A stretch of 64,000 nt of DNA from Panagrolaimus kolymaensis (lineage: Eukaryota > Nematoda > Chromadorea > Rhabditida > Panagrolaimidae). The translations under genes and the position numbers were made by a program. The notes beneath the pieces are model-generated. The model did not search any database. It had not been told where the DNA came from and was given only the letters and a program-made list of their open reading frames with translations. This document shows positions 22,095 through 32,556 of the stretch, piece after piece. Location: positions 434,001-498,000 of the forward strand of contig JAJQJQ010000027.1 of the NCBI GenBank assembly GCA_028622995.1. Direction: 5' to 3'. The number at the start of each line of letters is the position of its first letter. The stretch's first letter is position 1.

Positions 22095-24070
22095 ATGATT
22101 GTATGGAAAAGGTTTATTGCGAGGATTTTTAGTGATCCAATGGAACAGTTGCAGGCGATACATAATACGTGAGTTTATTACAAGCTTATCGTTTACTTTT
22201 GAAGGATGGTTTAACACCATAACTCATAACTTTATATGACATAGCTCAAATCACTTCCATTGTCCCTAAACATATCATGCTATATATTCAACTTTTAGCA
22301 TGATGGAAACATATTTTTCACTTGAGGCAGGTTTCACAGATCTTGATAATGCATCGATACTCGAGCGAGCAGAAGCTATTTACTTACTTGGACAGAAGTT
22401 TTCATCAAAAGATATTGAAACTATTAAAGAATATTCCACTTCATTGATATGGTTTACATATCGTAAGAATTTCCCTGCTATTGGTAAGCTATTTAGCTTC
22501 CATTACAATGCTTTAAGATAGTTATTTCTTGTAGGTGGAACTGGGCCAACTACTGATCAAGGTTGGGGTTGTATGTTGCGTTGCGGACAAATGTTGTTAG
22601 TTCAAGCTTTAACCAAGTTGCATCTTGGAAGTTCGTGGAAATGGGAGAGGAATTCCAATAATGAAAAATATCGTCGAATGTTGAGAATGTTTCAAGATAA
22701 ACGAACTTCGCTTTATTCGTTGCATCAAATTTCACAAATGGGTGTCTCTGAAAAGAAAGCTTTAGGAGAATGGTTTGGCCCAAATACCATTGCTCAAGTT
22801 CTTAAAAAGTTAGTTGTTTATGATGATTGGTCGAAGCTTGCTATCCATGTGGCCATGGACAATATCTTGATTTCATCGGACGTGAAAGAGATGGCTCGGG
22901 CTAAACCTCCATGCAAAGAATTAAGCGATGTATCTAGCAGAGATTTTGATTTAAATAATGATGAAGCAGCAGCATCAACTATTAATAATGGGGCTATTAA
23001 TGGAAAAGAAGCAGATGCAAAAAACGATAAAGAGGATAATCAATGGAAGCCATTACTTATTATTGTTCCATTAAGGCTTGGACTAACGGTGATAAATCGA
23101 TGTTATTTAAAAGCCATTCAAGAATATTTTAAATTACCACAATGTGTTGGAATTATTGGTGGACGACCTAATCATGCCGTATATTTTTATGGTATTGCTA
23201 AAGATAAGGTAATGAATTTTTTTTTGGAGGATTTGACGGCCAGGAAAACAAGACTGTTAGCATTTTGAAGGCGGTGTTTTTAAGTTTTTTGAAGCAACGA
23301 GAATATTCGTAGCTTTCCTGCAACTTTTTTAAGATAATTCATAGTCACATGAACTAATTTTTCCCCTCTTTTTAGTTGCTATATCTCGACCCACATGTTT
23401 GTCAAGAATCGGTAAACATCGATAAAGATCCAATGGAATCTATTCCGTCTGATCAACCATCATCCACAATTTCCTCATGTCAGTCTAACACTTCTCAAGT
23501 ATCTATGGAATATGTGGATAATCCAGCTAATGGAGTAACATCAGAAACAAGTTCACCTGAAATATGTTTAGGTCGATCAGCTTTTGAAATACCTTCGCCT
23601 TCCACTCCTCCAGCTGGTTCTTCATCAACTTCAAATTCATTTCCACCAACAAATATTCTTCATTCATCGACAGCGTCGTCACCAATTTTAAATGAAGATT
23701 CATTTGATGATTCAACTTTTCATTGTCCATATTTAATGCATATGGATTTTGAATCCCTTGATCCATCATTAGCTTTATCATTTTTATGCACAAGCGAAGC
23801 AGATTATAATGATTTAGTTCAAAGATTGCCTGCGATGATTACAGCTTCTTCACCACCATTATTTGAGTTATTAGAAAAGCGACCTAAAGGTTTCCCTAAA
23901 TTTGTGCCTTACGTAGGTGAAGATGATTCACTAAAGCTTAAAGGTAAAATACAACATTTATCTCCTTTTTATGTTTTGAACAAATTTTTTGACTAAAAGT
24001 TTTTTTAGAGTTTGATGATTTTGGTGATCCCACTTTTAACAGCGACGAAGAATTTGAAGTTTTAATGTGA
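22095..24070 (+). CDS. atg-4: ATG4 cysteine protease (autophagin)
   Basis: Five exons (22095-22168, 22299-22483, 22535-23208, 23376-23943, 24009-24070) give 520 aa. ATG4 trims ATG8/LC3 precursors to expose the C-terminal glycine and later delipidates ATG8. The catalytic Cys is in TTDQGWGCMLRCGQ (Cys99), and the Asp-His pair is in LLYLDPHVCQ (Asp316, His318). GGRPNHAVYFYG and the C-terminal DDSLKLK block are also family features. The protein ends in FEVL (516-519), matching the [F/W/Y]xx[L/I/V] LIR motif that binds ATG8 at the same place in animal ATG4. Two low-complexity insertions, acidic (about 210-245) and Ser/Pro/Thr-rich (about 320-410), flank the catalytic core. The start is the first in-frame ATG and gives MIVWKRFIAR. 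The close upstream CCDC86 gene suggests co-transcription. Confidence 0.93.
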
Positions 24071-25218
24071 ATTTACATATTTCGAAATTTTTTAAGTATA
24101 TTGTTTTTTCCATCTTTTTGTGCCGCCAAATTTTTTTAATTCTGTAATGGTTTACTTATTTTTTTTTGTATCTTGTCAAAGCTAATTATAAAACATTTAT
24201 ATGTCAAAAAAATGTGACTAGCAAATGATTAACCCAAGATTTAATTTTTTTGAATCCGAGTGAAAGAAATAAACAATGAATATAAAAAAAGGATAAAAGT
24301 AAATACAGAAATGTTTGGCTATTGCTTAATTGAATTTGAAAACACACAAAAAGTTTTTGGGAATAAACTTCCCTCATCTCTTCCATAACTATTATACTTT
24401 CCGAATTTGTGGATCATATGGAGCGACCATCTCTTCGTTATGGGCACTTTTTGTAATAATGGTTTTCTTTTTTTTTTCACCTCCTTTTTGGTAATTGAGA
24501 TAAAGGAGGAGAAGATGGCAGAGATTTAGATGAAAGCTAATATAAAAAGCAATAGTAAAAGCAAAGATCAAGGATGATGGACGTTGTCAAAAGAACACGT
24601 ATAACCAATGATAACTTTCCCAGGACATTCACAAAAAGAAAAAGAAGAAGCAATAATGATGTTTTCAACAAAGTTTTCGATCTTTTTCCCCTCTTAAAAT
24701 TTTGCATTTTCAAAGTACTGTGATTTCAATTACTTACTTCGTTAATCAGAAACTTCGCAATGATAAACTAGATTGAAAAAAAAAAACTCAACAAAGATGC
24801 AGAAGAGAAATAATTGTATCAAAATTGCTTAACTTAAAAAAAGGAGAAATAAAACTAAATAATATTTTGAAAACTAAATCGTCAGTAATTTTTCAAATAA
24901 AAACTAATAATCTAAGAAAAAATAAAGAAACTTTGAGAGAGAGAAAATGCAAACAAAAACTTTTGGAACATGGAAGCCGCACCATTTCAAACTCCTTTTT
25001 GGTTGTTTGAATGAAAAACTCTTCAAACGCTTGTTGATTATTTCGTTTTTTGCGCGTTGTTGGAAGCAAAAAAAACTTTCATTTCATCATTCTTCTTCTT
25101 TTTTGTTGTTGCGTTTTTCGTAAGAATCAAATATTTCCACGCGTTATTCTTTCTTGACTATGTTAACTTTTTTCGGGTTGTTTACGGTTACTAATAGCTT
25201 TATTTTTTTTTAGCAAAC
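24071..25218. other. Intergenic, no gene seen
   Basis: 3' flank of ATG4 followed by upstream sequence of the F-box-like gene. Short frames at 24204-24386 and 24825-25010 are low-complexity. The final bases form a strong acceptor, T8-TAG, directly before CAAACATG, a likely trans-splice site. Confidence 0.5.
25205..25218 (+). promoter_or_regulatory. Likely spliced-leader acceptor, 5 bases before ATG
   Basis: A run of T ends in AG at 25212-25213, then CAAAC and the ATG at 25219. No donor or exon that could pair with it in cis was recognised upstream, so a trans-splice acceptor is the simplest reading. It also supports the chosen start. Confidence 0.6.
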
Positions 25219-26116
25219 ATGGCAGAACTTGATCGTCAACGTCTTTCAAATCGTGCAAAAATTACTTTCAATGAAGATAATTATCAACGACAATATTATT
25301 TCACGTTTCCATATCCGGTGACGCGTCATATCTTCAAGAAAGCAGACACTGAAACTCAACTCAAGCTCCGTCAAACCTGCAAGTTCTTTCACAAGATGAA
25401 TCCATTGTTTATTATTGAAAATTTGTTCTTTGGATGCGAACCTTCTCAAAATCCTGGCAAATGGAATCTTTATGTTCGTAACTTGGATGAAATGCCTATG
25501 ATTGACGTTATCACAAATGAAATTCACTGTGAAACTTATGATAAAAGAATGATCTCAAACATTCGTCATTGTGAAGCTAAGACTATTTTTATCTATCATG
25601 GTGAACTTTCGATGAAAGAATTTCTTTTTTTTTCCCAATCTGGTATGGTTCAGCGTTTCTGCGCCCGTAATATTCGTGGTGTTAATGGTAAACTTATTTC
25701 TCTTGATGATCTATTGCTTCATTTACCAAATGTTATGCGTGTCATGTATGTTTTATTTTATAATTTATGATATTAAAAATTTGTTTTCAGTGTCGGTGTT
25801 CAATGTCTCACACATGAAAATTCGTCTAAAATTGCTTCATGGAACAACAGTATCGAAGGACTTTTTCTTGATTTTTATGAACCAATCAACGTTGATCACT
25901 TTTATGAACTTCTCAAAGTTTGTGTTTTACTTTTTATGCTTTACATAATTATCCAATTTTTAGAAAATCCTTGCTCCTAAAGCTGATGTTGAAATTCGTT
26001 TTCCTGCGGATGAAACTTATGTTGCAACTTTCGAAGCTGAAATGAAAGCAAAAATGAATAAATGGAAACCTCAAAAAGAAAAACCAATTCGTTGTTTTAT
26101 TAAAAGATTATTATAA
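25219..26116 (+). CDS. F-box-like orphan protein
   Basis: Three exons (25219-25745, 25791-25917, 25964-26116) encode 268 aa. I do not recognise the full protein. Residues about 28-60 (YYFTFPYPVTRHIFKKA, then LKLRQTCKFFHKM) resemble a divergent F-box: a short helix with a Pro turn, then a helix ending in a C-K-F-F pattern. F-boxes recruit substrates to SCF ubiquitin ligases through Skp1. The rest contains LIR-like and hydrophobic helical segments without clear repeats, and the C-terminus is basic. It is similar in plan to the gene at 60804 and to the LRR pseudogene at 28 kb, suggesting a local, fast-evolving family. The F-box call is inference. Confidence 0.7.
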
Positions 26117-27959
26117 TATTTTCTTGTTGATCTTTTAAGCTTTCATTTTATATTTTATTGTACTTCATAATTTCTTGTCTTATTTTGTTTGTATGTTCTT
26201 GTATTTTTATATTCTCTAAATAAATGCTGTTTTGTTACATATGGTTTTATTGTTTGCAATGTTCGAGAATTTGGAAGTTATACGGCACAAACAAACATTT
26301 TCACTGATTTCTCTCACAATGAGTATGCATACGATACATTCTTTATTTCCTTTCATTATGGAATTTACCAGTGGCATTATCATGGCTATGGCTGTATTAC
26401 TTTAAGCTTCTTGTAATTTAGTTTTTGATAGAATTTGAGTATTCTCACTGCTTGCTGGTTGATGGCTCGATTGCTTTGGGTGTTATTTTTTTTTCTAATG
26501 GCTTTTGAGTTGCTCGCTTTTCTGTTGATAATTCTTTTCTTTTGGTTGTTGATGTCGGGTTTGTTGCTGGAGCTGTAAGAGGCCCAAGTTGTTTTTTTAT
26601 TAAAGATTCGACAAGAATTTCATTTGAGGCTTTTCAAGTAATAATGCATTCTTTACTTTCTGCGATAATAAACCTATTGATGTTCATATTTTTAAATGAT
26701 ACTTTCATTATCTGTAACGCAAGCATATCATGATGATGGAAGTAAAATAGGAGAATTTTAATTTTACTATTACTAATAATCAATGCTTTCAATAACAAAC
26801 TTTGAAAGAATTGTAAAATTATTGTCTAACCTTTAACACAAAAAAATATTCCATTTTTCTCATAGTTTTTTTAGTTTCGCTGGTACTTTCAAAACTAAAT
26901 TTACAGTAAACTTTTTCTTGACTTGACTTTAAAATTTGCAAAATCTTTGAAATTTATCTCCCATAAAATAACTTTGTCGATAATGATTTTTTTTTTTATT
27001 AGACATAAAAATGTTTACTTATTTATTGTTTATTAGTTAAATAAATTTATTTATGATGTGAAGCTGTGGATTGAACGAAAATAACTTTGGTAGTTGAATG
27101 ATCATTCGTCAACACAAGTTTGAGAGATGCGAGAGAAAATTGAAAAATATTTTTAAGTTTTAATATTTGGTCGTTTTTAAATTAATCGTTTGTTAACTTT
27201 TGTTTCATTAAATATTAATTGAAAAGTTCCTCAAAAAATCATAAATACCTAATTTTATTTAAACTTACGAAATTGTGTTTGAATTTTGGTAAGTTTGACG
27301 ACGACGCCGACAATCATGATCATCATTTTTGAATGGCTCGTTATGCTCATCTTTTGCATTTCAATAATATCTAGTAGGGTCATACGAAAATTTTGTTTTT
27401 TTAAAGCCCTTGAGCTCCATCTTCTCCAACGCTTGGCACGGCCTACTTGATTTCACATACTTTTTTCCAATGTGATAATTCAATGCAGTGATGGCAGCCA
27501 ACTGGACAACAAAATTATTTATCGTAACACACACAAAAGATGAAATTTTTGTTTCTTTTTTTGTCTAGCAAAAAAACGTTTGAGTTATCGATGGCAACCG
27601 TGAGATTTGTCCATTAACTGCCATTATTGTTGCTGCATTGAACTATAACAAAGTTTTTATTATTTTTTAGTTTGAACCCTAAAATTTTTTGTGGCGCCTG
27701 TTCGCTTTTTTGTTTTTGTTTTTGGTATCTTCTCTCAGAGCTATTAAAAGTTTTTATAGGATGGCCAGGCTAAGGCCACATAATTTACCCGTTACTTTTG
27801 CCGATCAATTTATTTTCAAAAGAGCAATCGTTTATTTAGTATTAAACAAATGTATTCATTTGTGAATTTTTTGTTCATTGGATATTGTTTTTAGAATTTT
27901 TTTGAATATTTAATTTTGTTTTATTTATTTTTTATTTTTATGATTTAATTAATAAAGGC
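26117..27959. other. Intergenic, no gene seen
   Basis: About 1.8 kb. The first few hundred bases are 3' flank with AATAAA near 26218. Open frames at 26189-26416 and 26542-26733 lack splice partners or recognisable content. The part around 27290-27800 is less simple in sequence but no gene or repeat can be named. Confidence 0.45.
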
Positions 27960-28490
27960 ACTAATTTCGATGTTAACGACTCAGATACTTTTATGAAAAA
28001 TTTAAATCCAGATTTAATAATAAAATTATCGAATTTTAAATTTACCAGGATTTGCTAACTTTACATTCGAAGCTATGGATTTCTTCGCTTTTCGATCAAC
28101 AATCCTTCATACTCTAATTATTCATATTATTACAACCTCAAGGGATTGTAATATATGGCTTGAAAAGTTAGTTAATCTTAAACGCATTGAACTTCCAAGC
28201 TGTATTCTTATGAATGGAAATCATCTAAATTTTAATCATATGAAAGAATTAGAAATCCTTTCACTACGATGAAGCAATTTTATCAATATTCAAAATTTAC
28301 AAACTTTACAACAATGTCCAAAATTAAGTTGTTTGGACTTAAACAAAAAAAAAATAGATCAAAATTGATGATAATTTTTTAGTGATTTTAAATAAATGCA
28401 AACAATTGAGACACTGTGATTTTAGTGGAAGTAACAGCTTAACCGATATTGTTAAATTTGTCCAAACTTATGAACTTAAAGTAATGTATG
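27960..28490 (+). pseudogene. Broken leucine-rich-repeat (F-box/LRR-type) gene
   Basis: A reading frame across 28075-28270 holds LRR units: LVNLKRIELPSC, then FNHMKELEILSL. A TGA at 28270-28272 interrupts it, and the same frame continues beyond with IQNLQTLQQCPKLSCLDLN before more stops. A further exon-like piece after an acceptor near 28380 reads ILNKCKQLRHCDFSGSN and ends at a donor-like GTAATG near 28480. The order of LRR units suggests an F-box/LRR protein gone to decay. The 5' part, including any F-box, is not recognisable. A selenocysteine or unusual splice around the TGA is much less likely. Confidence 0.55.
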
Positions 28491-29192
28491 TTTACTCTTT
28501 CACTTTTCTACTTCTTCTTTTTCTTTCATTGCTGCAATCTTTGGTTTCATTTGCCCCTCACTTCTTCAATCTTTGATGCACTTTCATTCAATTTTGGGCT
28601 TTTGTAATTTCACAACAAAAAAAAAGTTATGCAAAGTTAAAAGTTTATTAAAAATTGAGAGGGTGATGGATTGTTTTTTTTGCAATCAATGAACTTTTTA
28701 TTTTTCAAAAATGTATAAATAAATGGGACTTAAAAAACACACAAGATTTAATAAATGTTTTTGAATATCAAAGTTTTTAATAAGAACTTTCCAATCAATG
28801 GTTTTTTACAAATAATTCTTTTTTCAAACATTTTATCAAATCGCTGAGCTTCGTTGCCATTGGTTTCTTGAATGTTTTTTCTTTTTCTTCCGTTGGAAAA
28901 TATCGATTATTTTTAAAATCACATCCATGACTTTCGGCATCGACAAAATCCATCAACGTATGATAGAAAATCAACTGGAGCATCATAATAACAACCTCGA
29001 GCTATAGTTGTTTCTAAAAAAAATTTTGGTTTTGTAACTTCATGTTTATAATTTGTAAAGCTTCCAAACCATTTTTAACTTTCCAATAGCAACTAGTGTG
29101 AAAAAATTTCCATCATTATTTTTTTCACATTTAACTAAATTTTTGTTCCATCTTTTTCATTTGTGCATGTTTGATTGCATTCGTCGCATAAA
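28490..29192 (-). pseudogene. Broken partial copy of the cysteine-rich secreted gene at 47.5-48.9 kb
   Basis: On the minus strand this block matches the last two exons and 3' flank of the intact gene at 47523-47977. The copy of its final exon ends DLIKCLKKELF, against DLPKCLKTELF in the intact gene. The copy of the preceding exon reads ECNQTCTNEKDGTK and then meets a stop because one A of a run is missing, putting NLVKCGKN out of frame. The flank around 28529-28730 matches 47030-47230. The copy is cut off at 29193 by the perfect inverted repeat. Frameshift plus truncation make it a pseudogene. Confidence 0.75.
28529..28735. repeat. Copy 1 of a duplicated noncoding block (copy 2 at 47030-47235)
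   Basis: Both copies share CATTGCTGCAATCTTTGG, TTTGCCCCTCACTTCTTC and GAGAGGGTGATGGAT in the same order and on the same strand, with small indels in A/T runs. Each lies 3' of a minus-strand copy of the cysteine-rich gene, so both belong to one segmental duplication. Confidence 0.85.
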
Positions 29193-29570
29193 AGCCTTCT
29201 CCCACGCAAAGCTAAACTATATATCAAAATAACGCCCAGAATCTCCTCTTAATTATGGTTTAGACAAAAAAAAATTACAATGCCTCATTAAGGACTTTTG
29301 AATTTTTGAATGTGCAAGACCACCATTTTTAACGGGGTAATTGGTGTTCTTCACTTTCTCTCTTTGTGTTTTGGCATTATGTTCAAATTATTTTCATGGA
29401 AGAAAAAAACTGAAAAAATGGATTACCCCGTTAAAAATGGTGGTCTTGCACATTCAAAAATTCAAAAGTCCTTAATGAGGCATTGTAATTTTTTTTTGTC
29501 TAAACCATAATTAAGAGGAGATTCTGGGCGTTATTTTGATATATAGTTTAGCTTTGCGTGGGAGAAGGCT
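29193..29570. repeat. Perfect inverted repeat: 149-bp arms, 80-bp spacer
   Basis: The left arm 29193-29341 and the right arm 29422-29570 are exact reverse complements by eye, including a nine-base A/T run. The spacer is 29342-29421. The outer ends read AGCCTTCTCC and GGAGAAGGCT. No target-site duplication is visible. Possible explanations are a recent foldback/MITE-like element, a palindromic rearrangement, or an inverted assembly or library artefact. It contains no gene. Confidence 0.95.
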
Positions 29571-30370
29571 CAAAAATGGCATCAATTTGAAGTATAAATA
29601 TGCAAATTTCTCCTCATTTTTGATGAACATTAAATTATCTGGTATACACCATAAATTAGCCCGCAATCTATTACATAATACTGGATAAAAACCTAATTTT
29701 TATACTTCATGGGTGAATTTAGCCGAATTTTTGAAGTTAATGTATGGTTTTAACTTCAATATAAAAAATTAGCATATTCTGCTCACTTTTTGAGAAAAAG
29801 CTTGACGCCAATAATTTTTAAATATTTTTTAGAACCGATTGGTAAAGAAAAATAAAAAATAAAAAAAATCTTCTTCCGCCCTATTTAAAAATTTTCAAAT
29901 TATCTCGCAGAGTCTCTCTTAAAAAGTAATTTACAATAAGTCGAAAAAAATGTTTAAATTTAAAATCATTCGTATTTATTAGATCGGATGCATATCTTTC
30001 TTTTCTTTTTTGAAAAGTTTTTTCTCCCCACAAATCAGATGAAAAAAAAGTGAGACAGGAGACAGAACCAAAACATGCATGTGATTTCCGCATTTAGTTA
30101 TAAAATTAAAGAGTCATAGAGAGTCTTTCGCGTTCAGTAAGAAAAGTATCAAAAGTGAAAGAAAAAAACGATGCATGAACAAAAAAGTTATCAAAATAAT
30201 TTATAATAAATTGTCGTTGAAAGTTTATTCTTATTACTTAAAATCAAATTTAAAATTATTTACTTTTTATTATTTCCTTACAAATTTAAAAAATACAAAG
30301 GGCAAACTTTTTTAAATTAAAAAAATTTTTTAATTCGATAAAAAAAATACAGAAATAATGATGAAAATAA
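29571..30370. other. Intergenic, no gene seen
   Basis: AT-rich sequence between the palindrome and the stop of the three-helix membrane protein. The open frame at 29881-30093 (-) has no recognisable features. Confidence 0.45.
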
Positions 30371-31445
30371 TTAAAATCCCCAAAATTGTTTATCACATGA
30401 TTTTGGATTATTCTTATCAAAAAGTGGAATAGCCATAACAGCAATGGCACCCAACGTTGAAAGAAGAGTCAAATAATAAATGGTGAAAAACCAAAAGAAA
30501 TATAAACCTTTTTCACCATTAGTAAAAAGACAACAAACGAGAATTCGAAGTAAAAAGAAAAATGTTGTAGCAATGAGAATGCATTTTAAAATTGTGATTG
30601 GATCAAACACGTAATATTGATTTCGAAGTTGAACATGATATTCTAATCTTTCAATGGCCATTTTTGTATTGACTTTGGTGGCAATTTTTTCAAGGAAATT
30701 TTCTGATCGAGAAGGTGGAGGTTGATCGATAATTTGCTAAAAAAGAAAAAAGTCGGAATAATTTTTATTTTATCAAAACTGTCGAGAAAGCCAAGCCTTT
30801 CGAGCTCCATTTAAATATCTCTTTCCTTTTCTTTCTCTTTTTTACTTTGTATTTTCCTACGGCGCAAATGGATGAATCATATCATCCATTTATAAGCCGT
30901 TCGAATTGAGCAATATTTCATTCATTCGCTCACTTTCTCATTTTTATAAACCATTAATTTGTAAATCGCGTTTATATATATAATCGATCGCGTCTAAATT
31001 TATATACCGTGCAATTTATTTTTCTGTTTAATTACCCAAAGTTTGAGGCCAATAAAGAAACCATACTCCCAATCTTCATTGCTCTCGACAAAAACAAAAA
31101 CAGATAAAATATTTTTTTAAAGTTGGATAAATATTGATGGCTTTTTTAAATTTAGTCGGGTCATTAATTAAAAAAGCTTACATTAAAAAAGGTTGAAATC
31201 ACAGCAAAACAAGGTTCACACATCATTTCCGAAGGGCATGGACCAGGTTTTTGAACCAATCCATAAACGGCACCATAAGTTCCAACGCCACAAATAACCC
31301 CGGCGATTAGAAGGATAACAGTAATCCAAAGATGTTTAAAACAGCTCAAACAACAACTAACTGCGGCATTGGCACCACTTTTTTGACTTCGTGAAACATC
31401 ATCCTCAAATAGAGGAGTTTTATCGTCGGATTCTATCATTCCCAT
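30371..31445 (-). CDS. Membrane protein of unknown function, three predicted helices
   Basis: Two exons (31182-31445, 30371-30736) encode 209 aa. I do not recognise the family. The N-terminus is acidic and cytosolic-looking (MGMIESDDKTPLFEDD), followed by a Cys-rich juxtamembrane stretch (CCLSCFKHLW), a first helix rich in Ile/Val/Gly, and a short loop with a Cys pair (EMMCEPC). The second exon holds two long hydrophobic helices (ILKCILIATTFFFLLRIL and YFFWFFTIYYLTLLSTLG) and a polar tail with one Cys. The Cys cluster next to helix 1 could be palmitoylated. The intron is 445 bases and carries, on the opposite strand, an SL1-like sequence. Confidence 0.7.
31026..31047 (+). ncRNA. SL1 spliced-leader-like sequence (relic or variant)
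   Basis: The sequence reads GTTTAATTACCCAA followed by AGTTTGAG. Nematode SL1 is GGTTTAATTACCCA plus AGTTTGAG, so this differs by one inserted A and the first base. A functional SL RNA gene has GT directly after the leader; here GCCA follows. No convincing Sm-binding site is seen, although an A-T6-A tract lies about 65 bases downstream. It may be a dead SL RNA gene or the 5' end of a retrocopied trans-spliced mRNA. Confidence 0.5.
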
Positions 31446-32271
31446 TTTTGCTAAAGCTTAAAATAAAAAAGCTGCTAGCGATCAAAAAATTGTAATAAAA
31501 TGAAACTAAAAAAATGAACGCAGAAATAAAAATGGGATGTTTTTATTTATTTGTGTGTTTTTTTTGCCACTTTTTTTTTATTAAATGTTTTTAAATTTAT
31601 CTGTTTTTTTTTTGTTTCGCTTATGTGAGAAAGAGAAATAAAAAGCAGTTGTTGACATGGAAACGAATGAAGAAGAAGATAAATCTCAGTATTACACACT
31701 TTTGCACACGAAAAAAAGTGAAAGAAAAAAATGCTAGCCACTTGGAAGAATATTATTGCAGTGTTTGATTATTAGATAAATGACACACCACAATCTTACT
31801 TCTGTTGTGAATTAATTAAAAATGTTTGGCACTAAATAAAAATCTTTCTTTTTTAATTTTTTTTTTCATTGTCACTACTCAATCCAAAGCTTTTTTTTGA
31901 GTGAGTAATTGACAAAATGAAAGGATAAATAAGTAATAAAAAAAAGCTAAAGAAAATAATAATGATGAGTCAGTAGTCTTAGTCTCAGTCAATCAATCTG
32001 TCAAATAATAACAAGTTTTAAGCTTTAAAAAATAATCAATCACGCTTACTTCTAAATTTTTTTGGTTCAAAGTTTGCAACGATCAAGGATTTACATTGAA
32101 TAACGAGTAATCATTTAATCAAAGTTAAATTTAAATTAAAAAAATTTATTCGAAACAAACAAACAAAAAAATATCAAAATGTACATACAAAATTTATTTC
32201 ACTAATGAAAGAATAAAACCCGCTTCTTTCTTTTTCTTTCTAACAAAAAATTCAAATATTTTTATTAATTT
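31446..32271. other. Intergenic, no gene seen
   Basis: Upstream region of the three-helix membrane protein gene and 3' flank of the histidine-rich peptide gene, both on the minus strand. Low-complexity A/T sequence only. Confidence 0.45.
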
Positions 32272-32556
32272 TTACTTCTTTCCCCAATATGGCCATTGTT
32301 GTTGTTGTTGAGTTCCATAATATTGGGATTGAGAATAATATTGTTGTTGGGGATAATAATATCCTGTATTGTATCCATTATAATATCCGCCATCATAATA
32401 TCCATGATGATGATGATGGCCGTGGTGGTGATGATGGTGGTGCCATTCATGAGAATGGGAATCCGAATATGAATGACCATGTCCATGCCCATTAATTATC
32501 ACTGCTATCATACAAAGTATCAATAAAAGTAAAAGGAGTTGTTGTTGGTTGGACAT
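32272..32556 (-). CDS. Secreted histidine/tyrosine/glutamine-rich peptide
   Basis: A single-exon frame of 94 aa. Residues 1-23 form a clear signal peptide (a run of Leu, then ILCMIAVIING). The mature part has HGHGH and runs of seven and five His, then a Gly/Tyr segment with repeated GYY, and a Gln/Tyr tail (YYPQQQYY) ending WPYWGKK. Low-complexity secreted His-rich proteins can bind Zn, Cu or Ni; Gly/Tyr-rich segments occur in cuticle, eggshell and nematode antimicrobial peptides. An acceptor TTTTTAG lies five bases upstream of the ATG, supporting trans-splicing and the start. I do not recognise a named family. Confidence 0.75.
   Translation of the reverse strand: MSNQQQLLLLLLILCMIAVIINGHGHGHSYSDSHSHEWHHHHHHHGHHHHHGYYDGGYYNGYNTGYYYPQQQYYSQSQYYGTQQQQQWPYWGKK

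Noticed and set aside
23527..23793. Minus-strand frame opposite ATG4
   Set aside because: Shadow of the ATG4 exon on the other strand.
32265..32495. Alternative frames over the His-rich peptide
   Set aside because: Shadows of the CAT/CAC repeats; only the frame with the signal peptide and acceptor-ATG spacing makes sense.
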